35,127 nt of DNA from an uncultured Erysipelotrichaceae bacterium (GCA_902778375.1 CACYXJ010000019.1:1-35127); one strand, 5' to 3'; counted from the stretch's first letter, positions 25,236 through 32,684 are shown. The notes: a model not told the origin generated them from the sequence alone. A program made the numbers and translations.

Positions 25236-25871
25236 ATGACGGAAACAGAGATGAACGAATATCTGGATGATGCAAAATCTGAGATTGGAACTATTCTAAC
25301 ACGAGGCAGAGAGTCAAACAGGATGACACAAATGGAACTCTCCGAAAGGACTGGCATTTCATTGAAAACACTTTCCAGAATAGAGAATGGAAGCACAAAT
25401 TACACAATAGAGAACTTGCTGAGAATACTAAATGAAAACGGATTGGAATTAATCATTGCTGATAAGAGCGAAAGGAAAGCAATTGTCAGAGAACATGTTT
25501 ATGATTCCTTGATACACTTCTTGATTGCTTTGCCATTCATACCTTCTATTCTTCTCTATGATTCATTGAACAGAATATGCTGTGATTTTACAGAAAAAAA
25601 TATAGTGTATGTTTCTAAGCAATTTGAATTCTTAATTAAGAATGCTTGTAAAAATGAAGCCAATAAAAGGGCTATTGAAACGTTTTATAATTATTACAAA
25701 AAATATGACATGAAAGATAATGATATTAATGAAAAGAGTTTTAATGAAGCTTTTGACTACATGTTGGAATATATCAATACCAAGAATCAGTTCTGTCTTC
25801 AATTTATGCTGGATGACGTATGGAAAATGTATTCTGAGCAGTTTATGAAACAGGAGCAAAGCACATGGTAA
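25236..25871 (+). CDS. XRE-family helix-turn-helix protein with C-terminal helical domain
   Basis: 211 residues from ATG 25236, with GGAGG 8 bases upstream; an ATG at 25200 is in frame but overlaps the operator array and has no ribosome site. The HTH lies at about residues 20-75: MTQMELSERTGISLKTLSRIENG followed by TIENLLRILNENGLEL is a clear XRE/Cro-type fold. The remaining 135 residues are mainly helical with many Asn, Lys, Phe and Tyr and match no family I know. It overlaps the next gene by 7 bases. As a DNA-binding protein first in a two-gene operon under palindromic operators, it fits an antitoxin/repressor role. This is inference. Confidence 0.85.
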   Translation: MTETEMNEYLDDAKSEIGTILTRGRESNRMTQMELSERTGISLKTLSRIENGSTNYTIENLLRILNENGLELIIADKSERKAIVREHVYDSLIHFLIALPFIPSILLYDSLNRICCDFTEKNIVYVSKQFEFLIKNACKNEANKRAIETFYNYYKKYDMKDNDINEKSFNEAFDYMLEYINTKNQFCLQFMLDDVWKMYSEQFMKQEQSTW

Positions 25872-26539
25872 AGTTCAAATGGAATCCGTCCGGTTCAGGA
25901 TCCAGCGTACGATACGGATATATAAATCCTGATAAGAACTCAACAGGAAAGTATACTGGTGGAGAAAGCGGCAATAGTGTACTTAGAGGGCAAGTAGGGA
26001 AATATGGTCATCTGTTTCCCACAAACAAAATTGATCCGAGTAAATGGAAAAAGCAAAAATATCCGGTAGATAAATACGCAAACAAGGATCAATCAAAAGA
26101 AATCATTTCAAAGAAACCCAAAAAGCCGTTTTTGTTAGAAGAATATCTTGCAGAATTGGACTATTATTCCGAAAACCTAAACAATAAAGGATTAATACTA
26201 TTAATCCCTTTACCAGCTGATTCGATGAAATCTATTGCTACTGTTCTTTCAAGAAACAATAAACAACTGATTAAAATCGATATTGCCAAGAGCAATATTA
26301 AGGATACTCTGAAATCCTTTCTGAAAAACAATCCTATTCAGCATGTGATTATTCAATATGACAAAGTGAGATATTATTGTGAACTGGATGCTTCGGTAAA
26401 ACAAGAGCAATCAAACAAACACATTTATTACACTTTCAGAATCAAAGGACTAAAGAAGGTTTTATATGAAATTCGAACGCATGCTACTAAATGTGAAGCA
26501 GATCCGTACGGAATAATTGTTATCTATAAAAATGCATAA
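25865..26539 (+). CDS. Unknown island protein, possible toxin or effector of an HTH-paired module
   Basis: 224 residues, no signal or membrane segment. I do not recognise a family. The first 50 residues are Gly/Ser/Asn-rich (KFKWNPSGSGSS...GKYTGGESGNS), a low-complexity start like that of some secreted or processed proteins. The rest alternates beta strands (LILLIPLP, HVIIQYD, GIIVIYK) and Lys-rich helices, suggesting an alpha/beta fold. AGGAG lies 6 bases upstream and the start overlaps the HTH gene by 7 bases, so both are translated together. Position and size fit the second gene of a toxin-antitoxin or defence pair, but no catalytic motif can be pointed to. Confidence 0.7.
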   Translation: MVKFKWNPSGSGSSVRYGYINPDKNSTGKYTGGESGNSVLRGQVGKYGHLFPTNKIDPSKWKKQKYPVDKYANKDQSKEIISKKPKKPFLLEEYLAELDYYSENLNNKGLILLIPLPADSMKSIATVLSRNNKQLIKIDIAKSNIKDTLKSFLKNNPIQHVIIQYDKVRYYCELDASVKQEQSNKHIYYTFRIKGLKKVLYEIRTHATKCEADPYGIIVIYKNA

Positions 26540-26894
26540 CAGTGTAATCAAAAGCTAAATAATGATTATGCTAGAATTCTTGAGGTTTTGGGCATCTAAT
26601 AGGCCCGCTTTGGGCTTTTAATGCTAATCACTCTGTCCCCGTGGAAATCCCTTTATCCTTTTTTTGAATTCTATTTATCCTCCGGTGGAGATGCCCGCCG
26701 TGGTGATGATCAATCATTAAACCCTCTCCTACATGATCATTCCATTAAACTTTTGGCATTTCTTTTGGGCATTATTCTTGTGTATGCAAGGTCTAGAAAC
26801 ATCAGTATTTATCGGTGTTTTTAATGATTGGCAGGGTATTTAATCCTATTAATTCATTAATTGATAGAAACTAAAAAGACCTTACATTTTATGC
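26540..26894. other. Non-coding right part of the island with degenerate repeat-like motifs
   Basis: No gene supported; an open frame at 26621-26824 has no ribosome site. A weak hairpin GCCC/GGGC with TTTT (26603-26619) may end the HTH operon. On the minus-strand sense, TTATCCT occurs twice 22 bases apart (26653, 26675) followed by GTGGTGAT (26700), resembling a decayed inverted copy of the 90-bp repeat. Confidence 0.5.
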
Positions 26895-26901
26895 AAGGTC
26901 T
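26872..26901 (-). terminator. Present guaA terminator, one arm supplied by the direct repeat
   Basis: Minus strand stem AGACCTT / AAGGTCT with an 11-base loop and TTTTT. The first arm lies in the 90-bp repeat (26895-26901) and the second arm in island DNA. Confidence 0.7.
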
Positions 26902-26984
26902 GGTTATGAATCGTATTAATGCTAGTATCACCACAGGATAATTCTATTTCCATGAAACAGGATAATCGGGGGTGCAGGGGGATA
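26895..26984 (+). repeat. 90-bp direct repeat, right copy, abutting guaA
   Basis: Identical to 24029-24118. It ends 4 bases before the guaA stop codon (minus-strand gene), so it occupies the guaA 3' untranslated region. Confidence 0.9.
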
Positions 26985-26988
26985 AACT

Positions 26989-27975
26989 CTATTCCCATTC
27001 AATAGTACCGGTCGGCTTCGGTGTCAGATCATACAGAACACGGTTGATACCCGGTACTTCGTGGGTAATACGGTCAGTGATCTTCTTAAGCAGCGGATAG
27101 GGAAGTTCTTCGATCGTGGCTTCGATTGCATCGGTCGTATTGACGGCACGGATGACTGCGAAGTATTCAAAGGAACGCTTTCCGTCCTTGATGCCGGTGC
27201 TTTTGAAATCCGGGACGATCGTGAAGTACTGCCATACCTTGCCCTGCAGGCCGGCGTTGGCGAATTCCTCGCGCAGGATTGCATCAGATTCGCGGAGTGC
27301 TTCCAGACGGTCTCTGGTGATTGCACCAGGACATCTTACTGCCAGACCCGGTCCCGGGAACGGCTGTCTTTCGACCATGTTTTCCGGCAGACCGAGAGCC
27401 TTGCCGACAACTCTGACTTCATCCTTATAGAGAAGTTTTACAGGCTCGACGAGTTCCATTTCCATTTCTTCAGGAAGGCCGCCGACATTGTGGTGTGCCT
27501 TGATGCCTTTTTCGCTTTCCAGAATATCCGGATAAATTGTTCCCTGTCCCAGGAAGTGAATGCCTTCCAGCTTGGCGGCTTCTTCATCAAAGACCTTGAT
27601 GAATTCTTCGCCGATAATATGACGCTTCTGTTCCGGATCATTGACACCGGCAACCTTATCGATGAATCTGTCTGATGCATCGACATAGATCAGATTGGCA
27701 TTCATCTGATTGCGGAATACTTCGATGACCTGTTCCGGTTCACCTTTTCTCAAAAAACCGTGGTTGACGTGAACACAGACGAGGTTGCGGCCGATTGCCT
27801 TGATCAGAAGGGCAGCCACTACGGAAGAGTCTACACCGCCGGAAAGAGCCAGCAGGACCTTACCGTCTTTGACCTGTTCCCTGATCGCTGCGACCTGTTC
27901 TTCGATAAACTGATCAGCCAGTTCCCTGGTTGTGATTCTTGCCATTGTTTCAGGACGTACATTTGTGTTTTCCAT
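26989..27975 (-). CDS. guaA: GMP synthase ATP-pyrophosphatase subunit, no glutaminase domain
   Basis: 328 residues instead of the usual about 510-520. The N-terminal class I glutamine amidotransferase domain is absent; a 25-residue leader goes straight into the ATP-PPase fold with LLALSGGVDSS (residues 42-52, the PP-loop). The C-terminal dimerisation/XMP domain is complete, ending GINRVLYDLTPKPTGTIEWE. GGAGGAAAC precedes the ATG, and no glutaminase reading frame lies upstream (rsmF is divergent). It makes GMP from XMP and ATP, with ammonia either free or delivered by a separate glutaminase, as in the archaeal GuaAa/GuaAb pair. Confidence 0.93.
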   Translation of the reverse strand: MENTNVRPETMARITTRELADQFIEEQVAAIREQVKDGKVLLALSGGVDSSVVAALLIKAIGRNLVCVHVNHGFLRKGEPEQVIEVFRNQMNANLIYVDASDRFIDKVAGVNDPEQKRHIIGEEFIKVFDEEAAKLEGIHFLGQGTIYPDILESEKGIKAHHNVGGLPEEMEMELVEPVKLLYKDEVRVVGKALGLPENMVERQPFPGPGLAVRCPGAITRDRLEALRESDAILREEFANAGLQGKVWQYFTIVPDFKSTGIKDGKRSFEYFAVIRAVNTTDAIEATIEELPYPLLKKITDRITHEVPGINRVLYDLTPKPTGTIEWE

Positions 27976-27996
27976 ACGTTTCCTCCATCTTGCATT

Positions 27997-28005
27997 ATTC
28001 TAGCA
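27997..28005 (-). promoter_or_regulatory. Extended -10 promoter of guaA
   Basis: Minus strand TGCTAGAAT (TGn plus TAGAAT), 21 bases before the start codon. No purine riboswitch fits in the short leader. Confidence 0.5.
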
Positions 28006-28014
28006 GAGATTGCC

Positions 28015-28042
28015 TTGTTCCAAAAGATACTTAATATATAAT
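28015..28042 (+). promoter_or_regulatory. Promoter of the rsmF-like gene, predicted leaderless start
   Basis: TATAAT at 28037-28042 with TTGTTC 16 bases upstream. Only six bases (GATTTC) separate the -10 box from the ATG at 28049, so transcription should begin at or next to the start codon. No Shine-Dalgarno sequence is present. Confidence 0.55.
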
Positions 28043-28048
28043 GATTTC

Positions 28049-29392
28049 ATGAATTTACCGGACAGTTATCTGCGGAAAATGCAGGATCTTTTGAAAAGTG
28101 AATATGCGGATTATCTGCAGGCTATGGAATTGGAACCCGTCAGCAGCATCCGCGTCAATACAGCAAAGATATCGGTCGAAGACTTCAAACGGATATCGCC
28201 GTTTCCACTGGAACCGGTGCCGTGGTGTGCGGAAGGCTTTTATGTTCCGAATGACGTGCGGCCGGGAACACATCCGTATTACTATGCCGGCTTGTATTAC
28301 ATCCAGGAAGCCAGTGCCATGGCACCGGCCTCACTTCTTGATGTAAGAGACGGGGAGATTGTACTGGATGCCTGTGCTGCTCCGGGCGGTAAGACAACTG
28401 CTCTGGCGGCGAAAATGAACAATACCGGTCTTCTGATCAGCAATGATATCAGCGCATCCCGCCAGAACGCGACTTTGAAGAACTGCGAGCGTTTCGGTAT
28501 CCGCAATGCCTATCTGATCAGCAGCGACCTGCGGAAACTGGCAGAGAAATATCCCGTGTATTTTGACAGGATCCTTGTCGATGCTCCATGTTCGGGAGAA
28601 GGCATGTTCCGCCGTGATCCGTCATTGATTACTTCCTGGCTGGAACGCGGCAATGACTATTATCCTGCCCTGCAGAAGGAAATTCTTTCTTCGGCGGTAT
28701 CGATGCTGAAGGAAGGCGGAACCATTCTCTATTCCACCTGTACCTTCGATCCGTCGGAAGATGAAGAAGTAATCCGGGCGGTTCTGGAAGATTATCCGGA
28801 TCTGTATCTTGCCGAACCGGAAGAAAGATGTCCGCTGTTTGCTGAAGGAATAGGCGAAGATATGAAAGCATGCATGCGGCTGTACCCGCACCGGCTGAAA
28901 GGGGAAGGACACTTCGCGGCACTATTGAAGAAAAAAGGAAACCGTGAAGAAACAGACTCCGGTCTCCTGAAAACAGACAAAATCAAAAACATTTCTTTCA
29001 GAAAGTTTATGAATCACGTTTCCATGAATATGGATCATATGGTAGTGAAAGTCCTCAAAGACAGGATCTACCTCCTGCCGGAACAGAACTTCGAGCATGA
29101 ATCTGTGCGTGTGATTCGTTCCGGTCTGCTGCTGGGTACATTGAAAAACGACCGTTTCGAACCTTCCCAGCATCTGGCATTTACATTGAAACCGGAGGAA
29201 TTCGATCAGTGCATCAGTTTCCCGGCAGATGATATCCGGGTGGAAAAATATCTGCGCGGGGAGACAGTCACGGCCGATGAGAGTCATGACGGATGGGTGC
29301 TGGTCTGTGTGGACGGATATCCGCTCGGTTTCGGCAGAATGAACGGCAGGAATATCAAAAACAAACTGGAAAAAGGTTATAGGAGAATATGA
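28049..29392 (+). CDS. rsmF: RsmF/RsmB-like 16S rRNA cytosine-C5 methyltransferase
   Basis: 447 residues from ATG 28049. MNLPDSYLRKMQDLLKSEYADYL is the family's N-terminus, so this start is right even though no ribosome site precedes it. SAM loop LDACAAPGGKTTALA (107-120), motif IV DAPCSGEGMF (C181) and motif VI YSTCTFDPSEDEE (nucleophile C231) are the two-cysteine signature of NOL1/NOP2/Sun m5C enzymes. The last 130 residues form an RNA-binding PUA-like tail typical of RsmF. It methylates a cytosine in 16S rRNA, probably near C1407. Divergent from guaA, single-gene unit with terminator. Confidence 0.93.
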   Translation: MNLPDSYLRKMQDLLKSEYADYLQAMELEPVSSIRVNTAKISVEDFKRISPFPLEPVPWCAEGFYVPNDVRPGTHPYYYAGLYYIQEASAMAPASLLDVRDGEIVLDACAAPGGKTTALAAKMNNTGLLISNDISASRQNATLKNCERFGIRNAYLISSDLRKLAEKYPVYFDRILVDAPCSGEGMFRRDPSLITSWLERGNDYYPALQKEILSSAVSMLKEGGTILYSTCTFDPSEDEEVIRAVLEDYPDLYLAEPEERCPLFAEGIGEDMKACMRLYPHRLKGEGHFAALLKKKGNREETDSGLLKTDKIKNISFRKFMNHVSMNMDHMVVKVLKDRIYLLPEQNFEHESVRVIRSGLLLGTLKNDRFEPSQHLAFTLKPEEFDQCISFPADDIRVEKYLRGETVTADESHDGWVLVCVDGYPLGFGRMNGRNIKNKLEKGYRRI

Positions 29393-29429
29393 AAAGCTGA
29401 TCACATACATACGTGTGACCAGCTTTTTT
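29393..29429 (+). terminator. Terminator after the rsmF-like gene
   Basis: Stem AAAGCTG-x-TCACA / TGTGA-x-CAGCTTT with one mismatch, then TTT. It begins right after the stop codon. Confidence 0.8.
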
Positions 29430-29450
29430 CATGTCTTTATTCAATTTTTT

Positions 29451-30074
29451 TTATTTGTTCATCAGGGAGAGCAGGGAGCCTAACAGAGCTGTACCGTCAT
29501 TGGCAGCCTGCGGTGCTGCTGTGTCGACCTTGCCGCCGAGCAGTGCGCCTAACAGACCTGTGACACCGCTCTGCTGCGTACCCTGGAAGATACCGACGAT
29601 GTCGGATACATCCAGACCGTCGCTGAGGTCAACACCCGGCTTCTTGGCCTGCTGGGCATTGGCGGTAGCGGATGTGACAGAGTTCAGGCTGCTCAGAATA
29701 ACCGGAGCCAGAACGCTCAGAACTTTCAGAACGTCTTTGGGATCTGTGTTGGACTGTCTGGCGATGTCATTGACTGCGTTGGTCTCTTCATTTCCGAAAA
29801 TGTGGCTGAGGATCTTGTGACCGTCGACGTCATCTGCTTCCGCAATCTGCTGCGGCATAGCTTTTGTGCTGGTGTGCTGTGTCAGAGCACCGAGCAGGGA
29901 CTGGGCGCCTGTCTGGCTTGATGCGTTCTTGGTCAGGAATCTGATGATCAGCGGCAGGGCATAGGACAGAATTGTCAGAATGCTGACGCCCTTGATGCCT
30001 GTCTTCTTCTCAGCTGCATCGATGGAAGACTGCTGGGACATGCTCTGTAAAAGTAATTGTAATAATGTGTTCAT
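29451..30074 (-). CDS. DUF937 family protein
   Basis: 207 residues, rich in Ala, Ser, Gln and Leu. The family block DDVDGHKILSHIFGN sits at about residues 81-95, followed by paired helical segments (DPKDVLKVLSVLAPVILSSL). A Leu-rich tail (TGLLGALLGGK, ALLGSLLSLMNK) closes it. DUF937 proteins are widespread, small, helical and of unknown function; the C-terminal half resembles YidB-like proteins. No signal peptide is obvious. AGAGG lies 9-10 bases before the ATG. Single gene, divergent from the MATE transporter gene. Confidence 0.85.
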   Translation of the reverse strand: MNTLLQLLLQSMSQQSSIDAAEKKTGIKGVSILTILSYALPLIIRFLTKNASSQTGAQSLLGALTQHTSTKAMPQQIAEADDVDGHKILSHIFGNEETNAVNDIARQSNTDPKDVLKVLSVLAPVILSSLNSVTSATANAQQAKKPGVDLSDGLDVSDIVGIFQGTQQSGVTGLLGALLGGKVDTAAPQAANDGTALLGSLLSLMNK

Positions 30075-30102
30075 TTATGATTACCTCTTTTTCTTTATCT
30101 TT

Positions 30103-30131
30103 ATTATAGCGTCTGATGAAAAAGAGATTAA
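30103..30131 (-). promoter_or_regulatory. Promoter of the DUF937 gene
   Basis: Minus strand TATAAT (30103-30108) with TTAATC 17 bases upstream (30126-30131), 28 bases before the start codon. Confidence 0.5.
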
Positions 30132-30157
30132 TTATTTCTTTGCTTTTTTAACGAGGG

Positions 30158-30163
30158 TATAAT
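30158..30163 (+). promoter_or_regulatory. -10 box at the MATE gene start, possible leaderless start
   Basis: Perfect TATAAT, seven bases before the ATG at 30171. It overlaps a weak GAGGG ribosome site that would serve ATG 30162 or TTG 30165, so the two readings exclude each other. Confidence 0.4.
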
Positions 30164-31577
30164 GTTGCACATGAGCGAGTATTCCATCGCGGCGGAAATG
30201 CGTTCCGGCCGTGATTATACATTCAGAGAAAAAATCGGCATAGTTGCCCGTCTCTCCACACCCGGTATCCTGGCGCAGATTTCCGAGATCCTGATGCAGT
30301 ATATCGATGCTGCCATGGTCGGTGCCCTTGGCGCGGCGGCATCGGCATCCATCGGTCTAGTGGCTTCTTCCACCTGGCTTTTCGGCGGTCTTCTTTCAGC
30401 GACTGCCGCCGGTTTTTCGGTACAGGTGGCGCATGCCACGGGAGCGGGGGAAATCGGCAAGGCAAAGTCCATATTCCGTCAGTCTCTTTCCGCATCTTTG
30501 CTGCTGTCGTTTGCCATCGGTGCTGCTGCGTTTGTTCTGGCTCAGCATCTTCCCGGTTGGCTTGGCGCTGATTCTTCTCTCTGGGCGGATGCGACAGCCT
30601 ATTTTTCCATCTATGCCATGTTTGTCCCGGCCCGCATGATCCGCTGGCTGTGCATGAATATGCTGCAGTGTTCCGGCAATATGAAGATTCCTTCCATATT
30701 CGCATCCCTGGAATGCCTGCTGGATGTCGTCTTCAACTTTTTCCTTATTTTTCCAGCCAGACAGATCACGTTTCTGCAGATGACATTCATGATGCCGGGT
30801 GCAGGACTCGGCGTTGCCGGGGCCCAGCTTGGTACAAGCCTTGCCATGCTGACCGGTGCTGTCATGTCGCTTTTCTACGCTTTTTTCCGAAGCGACGTGC
30901 TGAAACTGCAGGGATTGAAAGGCGGCTGGAAACCGCAGAAAAGCGTTGTGAAGGAAGCTGTTTCCATCGGTGCTCCGATGGCTATGGAACAGAGTGCTCT
31001 CTGTGCGGCCATGGTGGCATCCACACGTATCATTGCCCCGCTGGGAACGATTGCCATCGCCGCCAATTCCTTTGCTGTCACAGCCGAATCGATCTGTTAT
31101 ATGCCGGGATATGGCATCAGCAATGCCGCCACGACATTGGTCGGACAGTCGATCGGTGCCAAACGGAAAGATCTCGCCCGTTCTTTCAGCTGGCTGACGA
31201 CTTTCACCGGCGTCACGATCATGACCCTGACCGGCATTCTCATGTACTTTGCCTGTCCGCATGTTTTCGCCTTTCTGACTCCTGACAGAGAAGTACAAAG
31301 ACTCGGTGTTGAAGTTCTGCGGATCGAACTGCTGGCTGAACCGCTGTTTGCGGCATCGATCGTAGCGACCGGGTGTCTCAGAGGCGCCGGGGATACATTG
31401 ATACCGGGACTTCTGAATCTGGTCAGTATCTGGGGTATCCGTCTGACACTGGGTTTCTTCCTGACAAAAAGCATGGGACTAGCCGGCATGTGGGTCGCAA
31501 TGGCGGTGGAGCTCAGTATCAGAGGCATTCTGTTCCTGATCAGACTGAAACGGGAAAAATGGCTGAAGGATCTGTGA
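30162..31577 (+). CDS. MATE family efflux transporter
   Basis: 471 residues, about 12 membrane helices in two similar halves. Conserved MATE features are visible: PGILAQISEILMQYIDAAMVGALG in helix 1, and in the second half the matching APMAMEQSALC plus ATGCLRGAGDTLIPG. It exports cationic drugs or metabolites using a Na+ or H+ gradient; the substrate is not predictable. Start choice is uncertain: ATG 30162 has GAGGG only 4 bases away, while ATG 30171 (MSEYSIAAEM) lies 7 bases after a TATAAT box and would be leaderless. The C-terminal codons form part of its own terminator stem. Confidence 0.88.
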   Translation: MLHMSEYSIAAEMRSGRDYTFREKIGIVARLSTPGILAQISEILMQYIDAAMVGALGAAASASIGLVASSTWLFGGLLSATAAGFSVQVAHATGAGEIGKAKSIFRQSLSASLLLSFAIGAAAFVLAQHLPGWLGADSSLWADATAYFSIYAMFVPARMIRWLCMNMLQCSGNMKIPSIFASLECLLDVVFNFFLIFPARQITFLQMTFMMPGAGLGVAGAQLGTSLAMLTGAVMSLFYAFFRSDVLKLQGLKGGWKPQKSVVKEAVSIGAPMAMEQSALCAAMVASTRIIAPLGTIAIAANSFAVTAESICYMPGYGISNAATTLVGQSIGAKRKDLARSFSWLTTFTGVTIMTLTGILMYFACPHVFAFLTPDREVQRLGVEVLRIELLAEPLFAASIVATGCLRGAGDTLIPGLLNLVSIWGIRLTLGFFLTKSMGLAGMWVAMAVELSIRGILFLIRLKREKWLKDL

Positions 31578-31598
31578 TATGATCCCCAGCCGTTTTTA
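31561..31598 (+). terminator. Terminator overlapping the MATE gene 3' end
   Basis: Stem GGCTG-xx-GGATC / GATCC-x-CAGCC, then GTTTTT. The left arm encodes the last amino acids (WLKDL) of the MATE protein. Confidence 0.7.
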
Positions 31599-31670
31599 TA
31601 ATCAGAGCCGTACCGACTGTTGATGGAAGAGGCAAAAATAGCAAGGTTTTACCCGTAGGTCATGTTGCTT

Positions 31671-31699
31671 TTGATGGTCGGGAACATTAAAATTATAAA
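31671..31699 (+). promoter_or_regulatory. Promoter of the glucokinase gene
   Basis: TTGATG (31671-31676) and TATAAA (31694-31699) with a 17-base spacer, 36 bases before the start. The 90 bases upstream of it hold nothing else I can name. Confidence 0.55.
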
Positions 31700-31734
31700 T
31701 AGAGAATAAATGAAGTTCAGGAGGATAATTAACT

Positions 31735-32634
31735 ATGAAGAGCTATCTCGGCATTGACCTTGGCGGTACAAATGTACGTGTTGCAAAGATTTCCGAAGAC
31801 GGAAAGATCCTAGCCCAGGTCAAAGGACCTTCCTATGGCCTGGAAGGCCCGGCTAAGGTTATGGCCAACATCAAGGAAATGGTACGCGACATTCCGGACT
31901 GGAAAGAATGCTCCGGTATCGGCGTCGGCGTTCCGGGTCCGGTAGACACAAAGGCAGGAACAATGGTTCTTTCCACCAATCTTCCGGGTTTTGCCGGCTA
32001 TCCGTTCGCAGATGAAATGAGCAAGGAATTCGGCATGCCTGCATTCCTCGACAATGACGCTAACGTTGCGGCTCTTGCCGAAGCACTGGTCGGTGCCGGC
32101 AAAGGCATGCAGTATGTATTCTATACAACGATCTCTACCGGTATCGGCGGCTGCCTCGTTGTTGACGGAAAGACTGTTTCCGGCAAGCACGGCTTCGGCG
32201 GCGAAGTTGCGAACATCATCATCGACCGCAACCGTGAGAAGGTCAACTATCTGAATGTCGGCGCAATCGAAAACGAAGCTTCCGGCACAGGTCTCAAGAG
32301 AAAGTATGAAAAGATGAGCGGCGAACGCATTGCCCATACCGGCGTTGTTTTCGACCGTGCACTGGCCGGTGATGAATTTGCCAAGGCTGCTGTTGCTGAA
32401 TTTGAAAAGGACCTCGGTCAGTATTTCGCGACAGTCGCATGCGTATGCGACCCGGATATCTTTATCCTCGGCGGCGGCATGATGAAATCTGCTGACAAGT
32501 TCCTGCCGGGCGTGATCGAACAGTACAAGGCTATGTCCCACACAGCTGTCCATGACACACCGTTCGTTCTGGCAGGTCTGGAAGAACCGGGCATCATCGG
32601 TGCTGCAATGCTGCCGGTAAGCCACGGACTGTAA
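31735..32634 (+). CDS. ROK-family glucokinase-like sugar kinase
   Basis: 299 residues. ATP-binding DLGGTN at 8-13, catalytic Asp in FLDNDANVAALAE (D108) and the second nucleotide loop TISTGIGGCLVVDGK. The ROK zinc motif (normally CxCGxxGCxE) is missing: where it should be, the sequence reads VNYLNVGAIENEASG, keeping only the final Glu. It likely phosphorylates glucose or a related hexose freed by the glycosidases in this window. AGGAGG is 7 bases upstream. Single-gene unit with promoter and terminator. It could act on N-acetylated sugars instead; a regulator role is ruled out by the absence of an HTH. Confidence 0.88.
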   Translation: MKSYLGIDLGGTNVRVAKISEDGKILAQVKGPSYGLEGPAKVMANIKEMVRDIPDWKECSGIGVGVPGPVDTKAGTMVLSTNLPGFAGYPFADEMSKEFGMPAFLDNDANVAALAEALVGAGKGMQYVFYTTISTGIGGCLVVDGKTVSGKHGFGGEVANIIIDRNREKVNYLNVGAIENEASGTGLKRKYEKMSGERIAHTGVVFDRALAGDEFAKAAVAEFEKDLGQYFATVACVCDPDIFILGGGMMKSADKFLPGVIEQYKAMSHTAVHDTPFVLAGLEEPGIIGAAMLPVSHGL

Positions 32635-32656
32635 TCGTTCTTCAATCCATCCGCAG

Positions 32657-32680
32657 GCACCCTGAAAAGGGTGCTTTTTT
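32657..32680 (+). terminator. Terminator after the glucokinase gene
   Basis: Stem GCACCC / GGGTGC, loop TGAAAA, then TTTTTT. Confidence 0.9.
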
Positions 32681-32684
32681 CTTG

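Larger units (their letters stand above)
24029..26984. mobile_element. AT-rich genomic island bounded by 90-bp direct repeats at the guaA 3' end
   Basis: The block between two identical 90-bp repeats (24029-24118 and 26895-26984; unit length 2,866 bases) is strikingly AT-rich compared with the rest of the window. It holds three plus-strand genes (lipoprotein, HTH protein, unknown protein) and ends 4 bases from the guaA stop codon. The guaA 3' end is a well-known integration target for tyrosine-recombinase islands. No integrase, transposase or replication gene is present, so it may be moved in trans, be a remnant, or have arisen by repeat recombination. Confidence 0.65.

Noticed and set aside
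26621..26824. 67-codon open frame at the right end of the island
   Set aside because: No ribosome site, no recognisable domain, and it lies in sequence resembling a decayed copy of the 90-bp repeat.
27976..28048. Purine riboswitch before guaA
   Set aside because: The leader between the extended -10 box and the start codon is only about 20 bases, too short for an aptamer.
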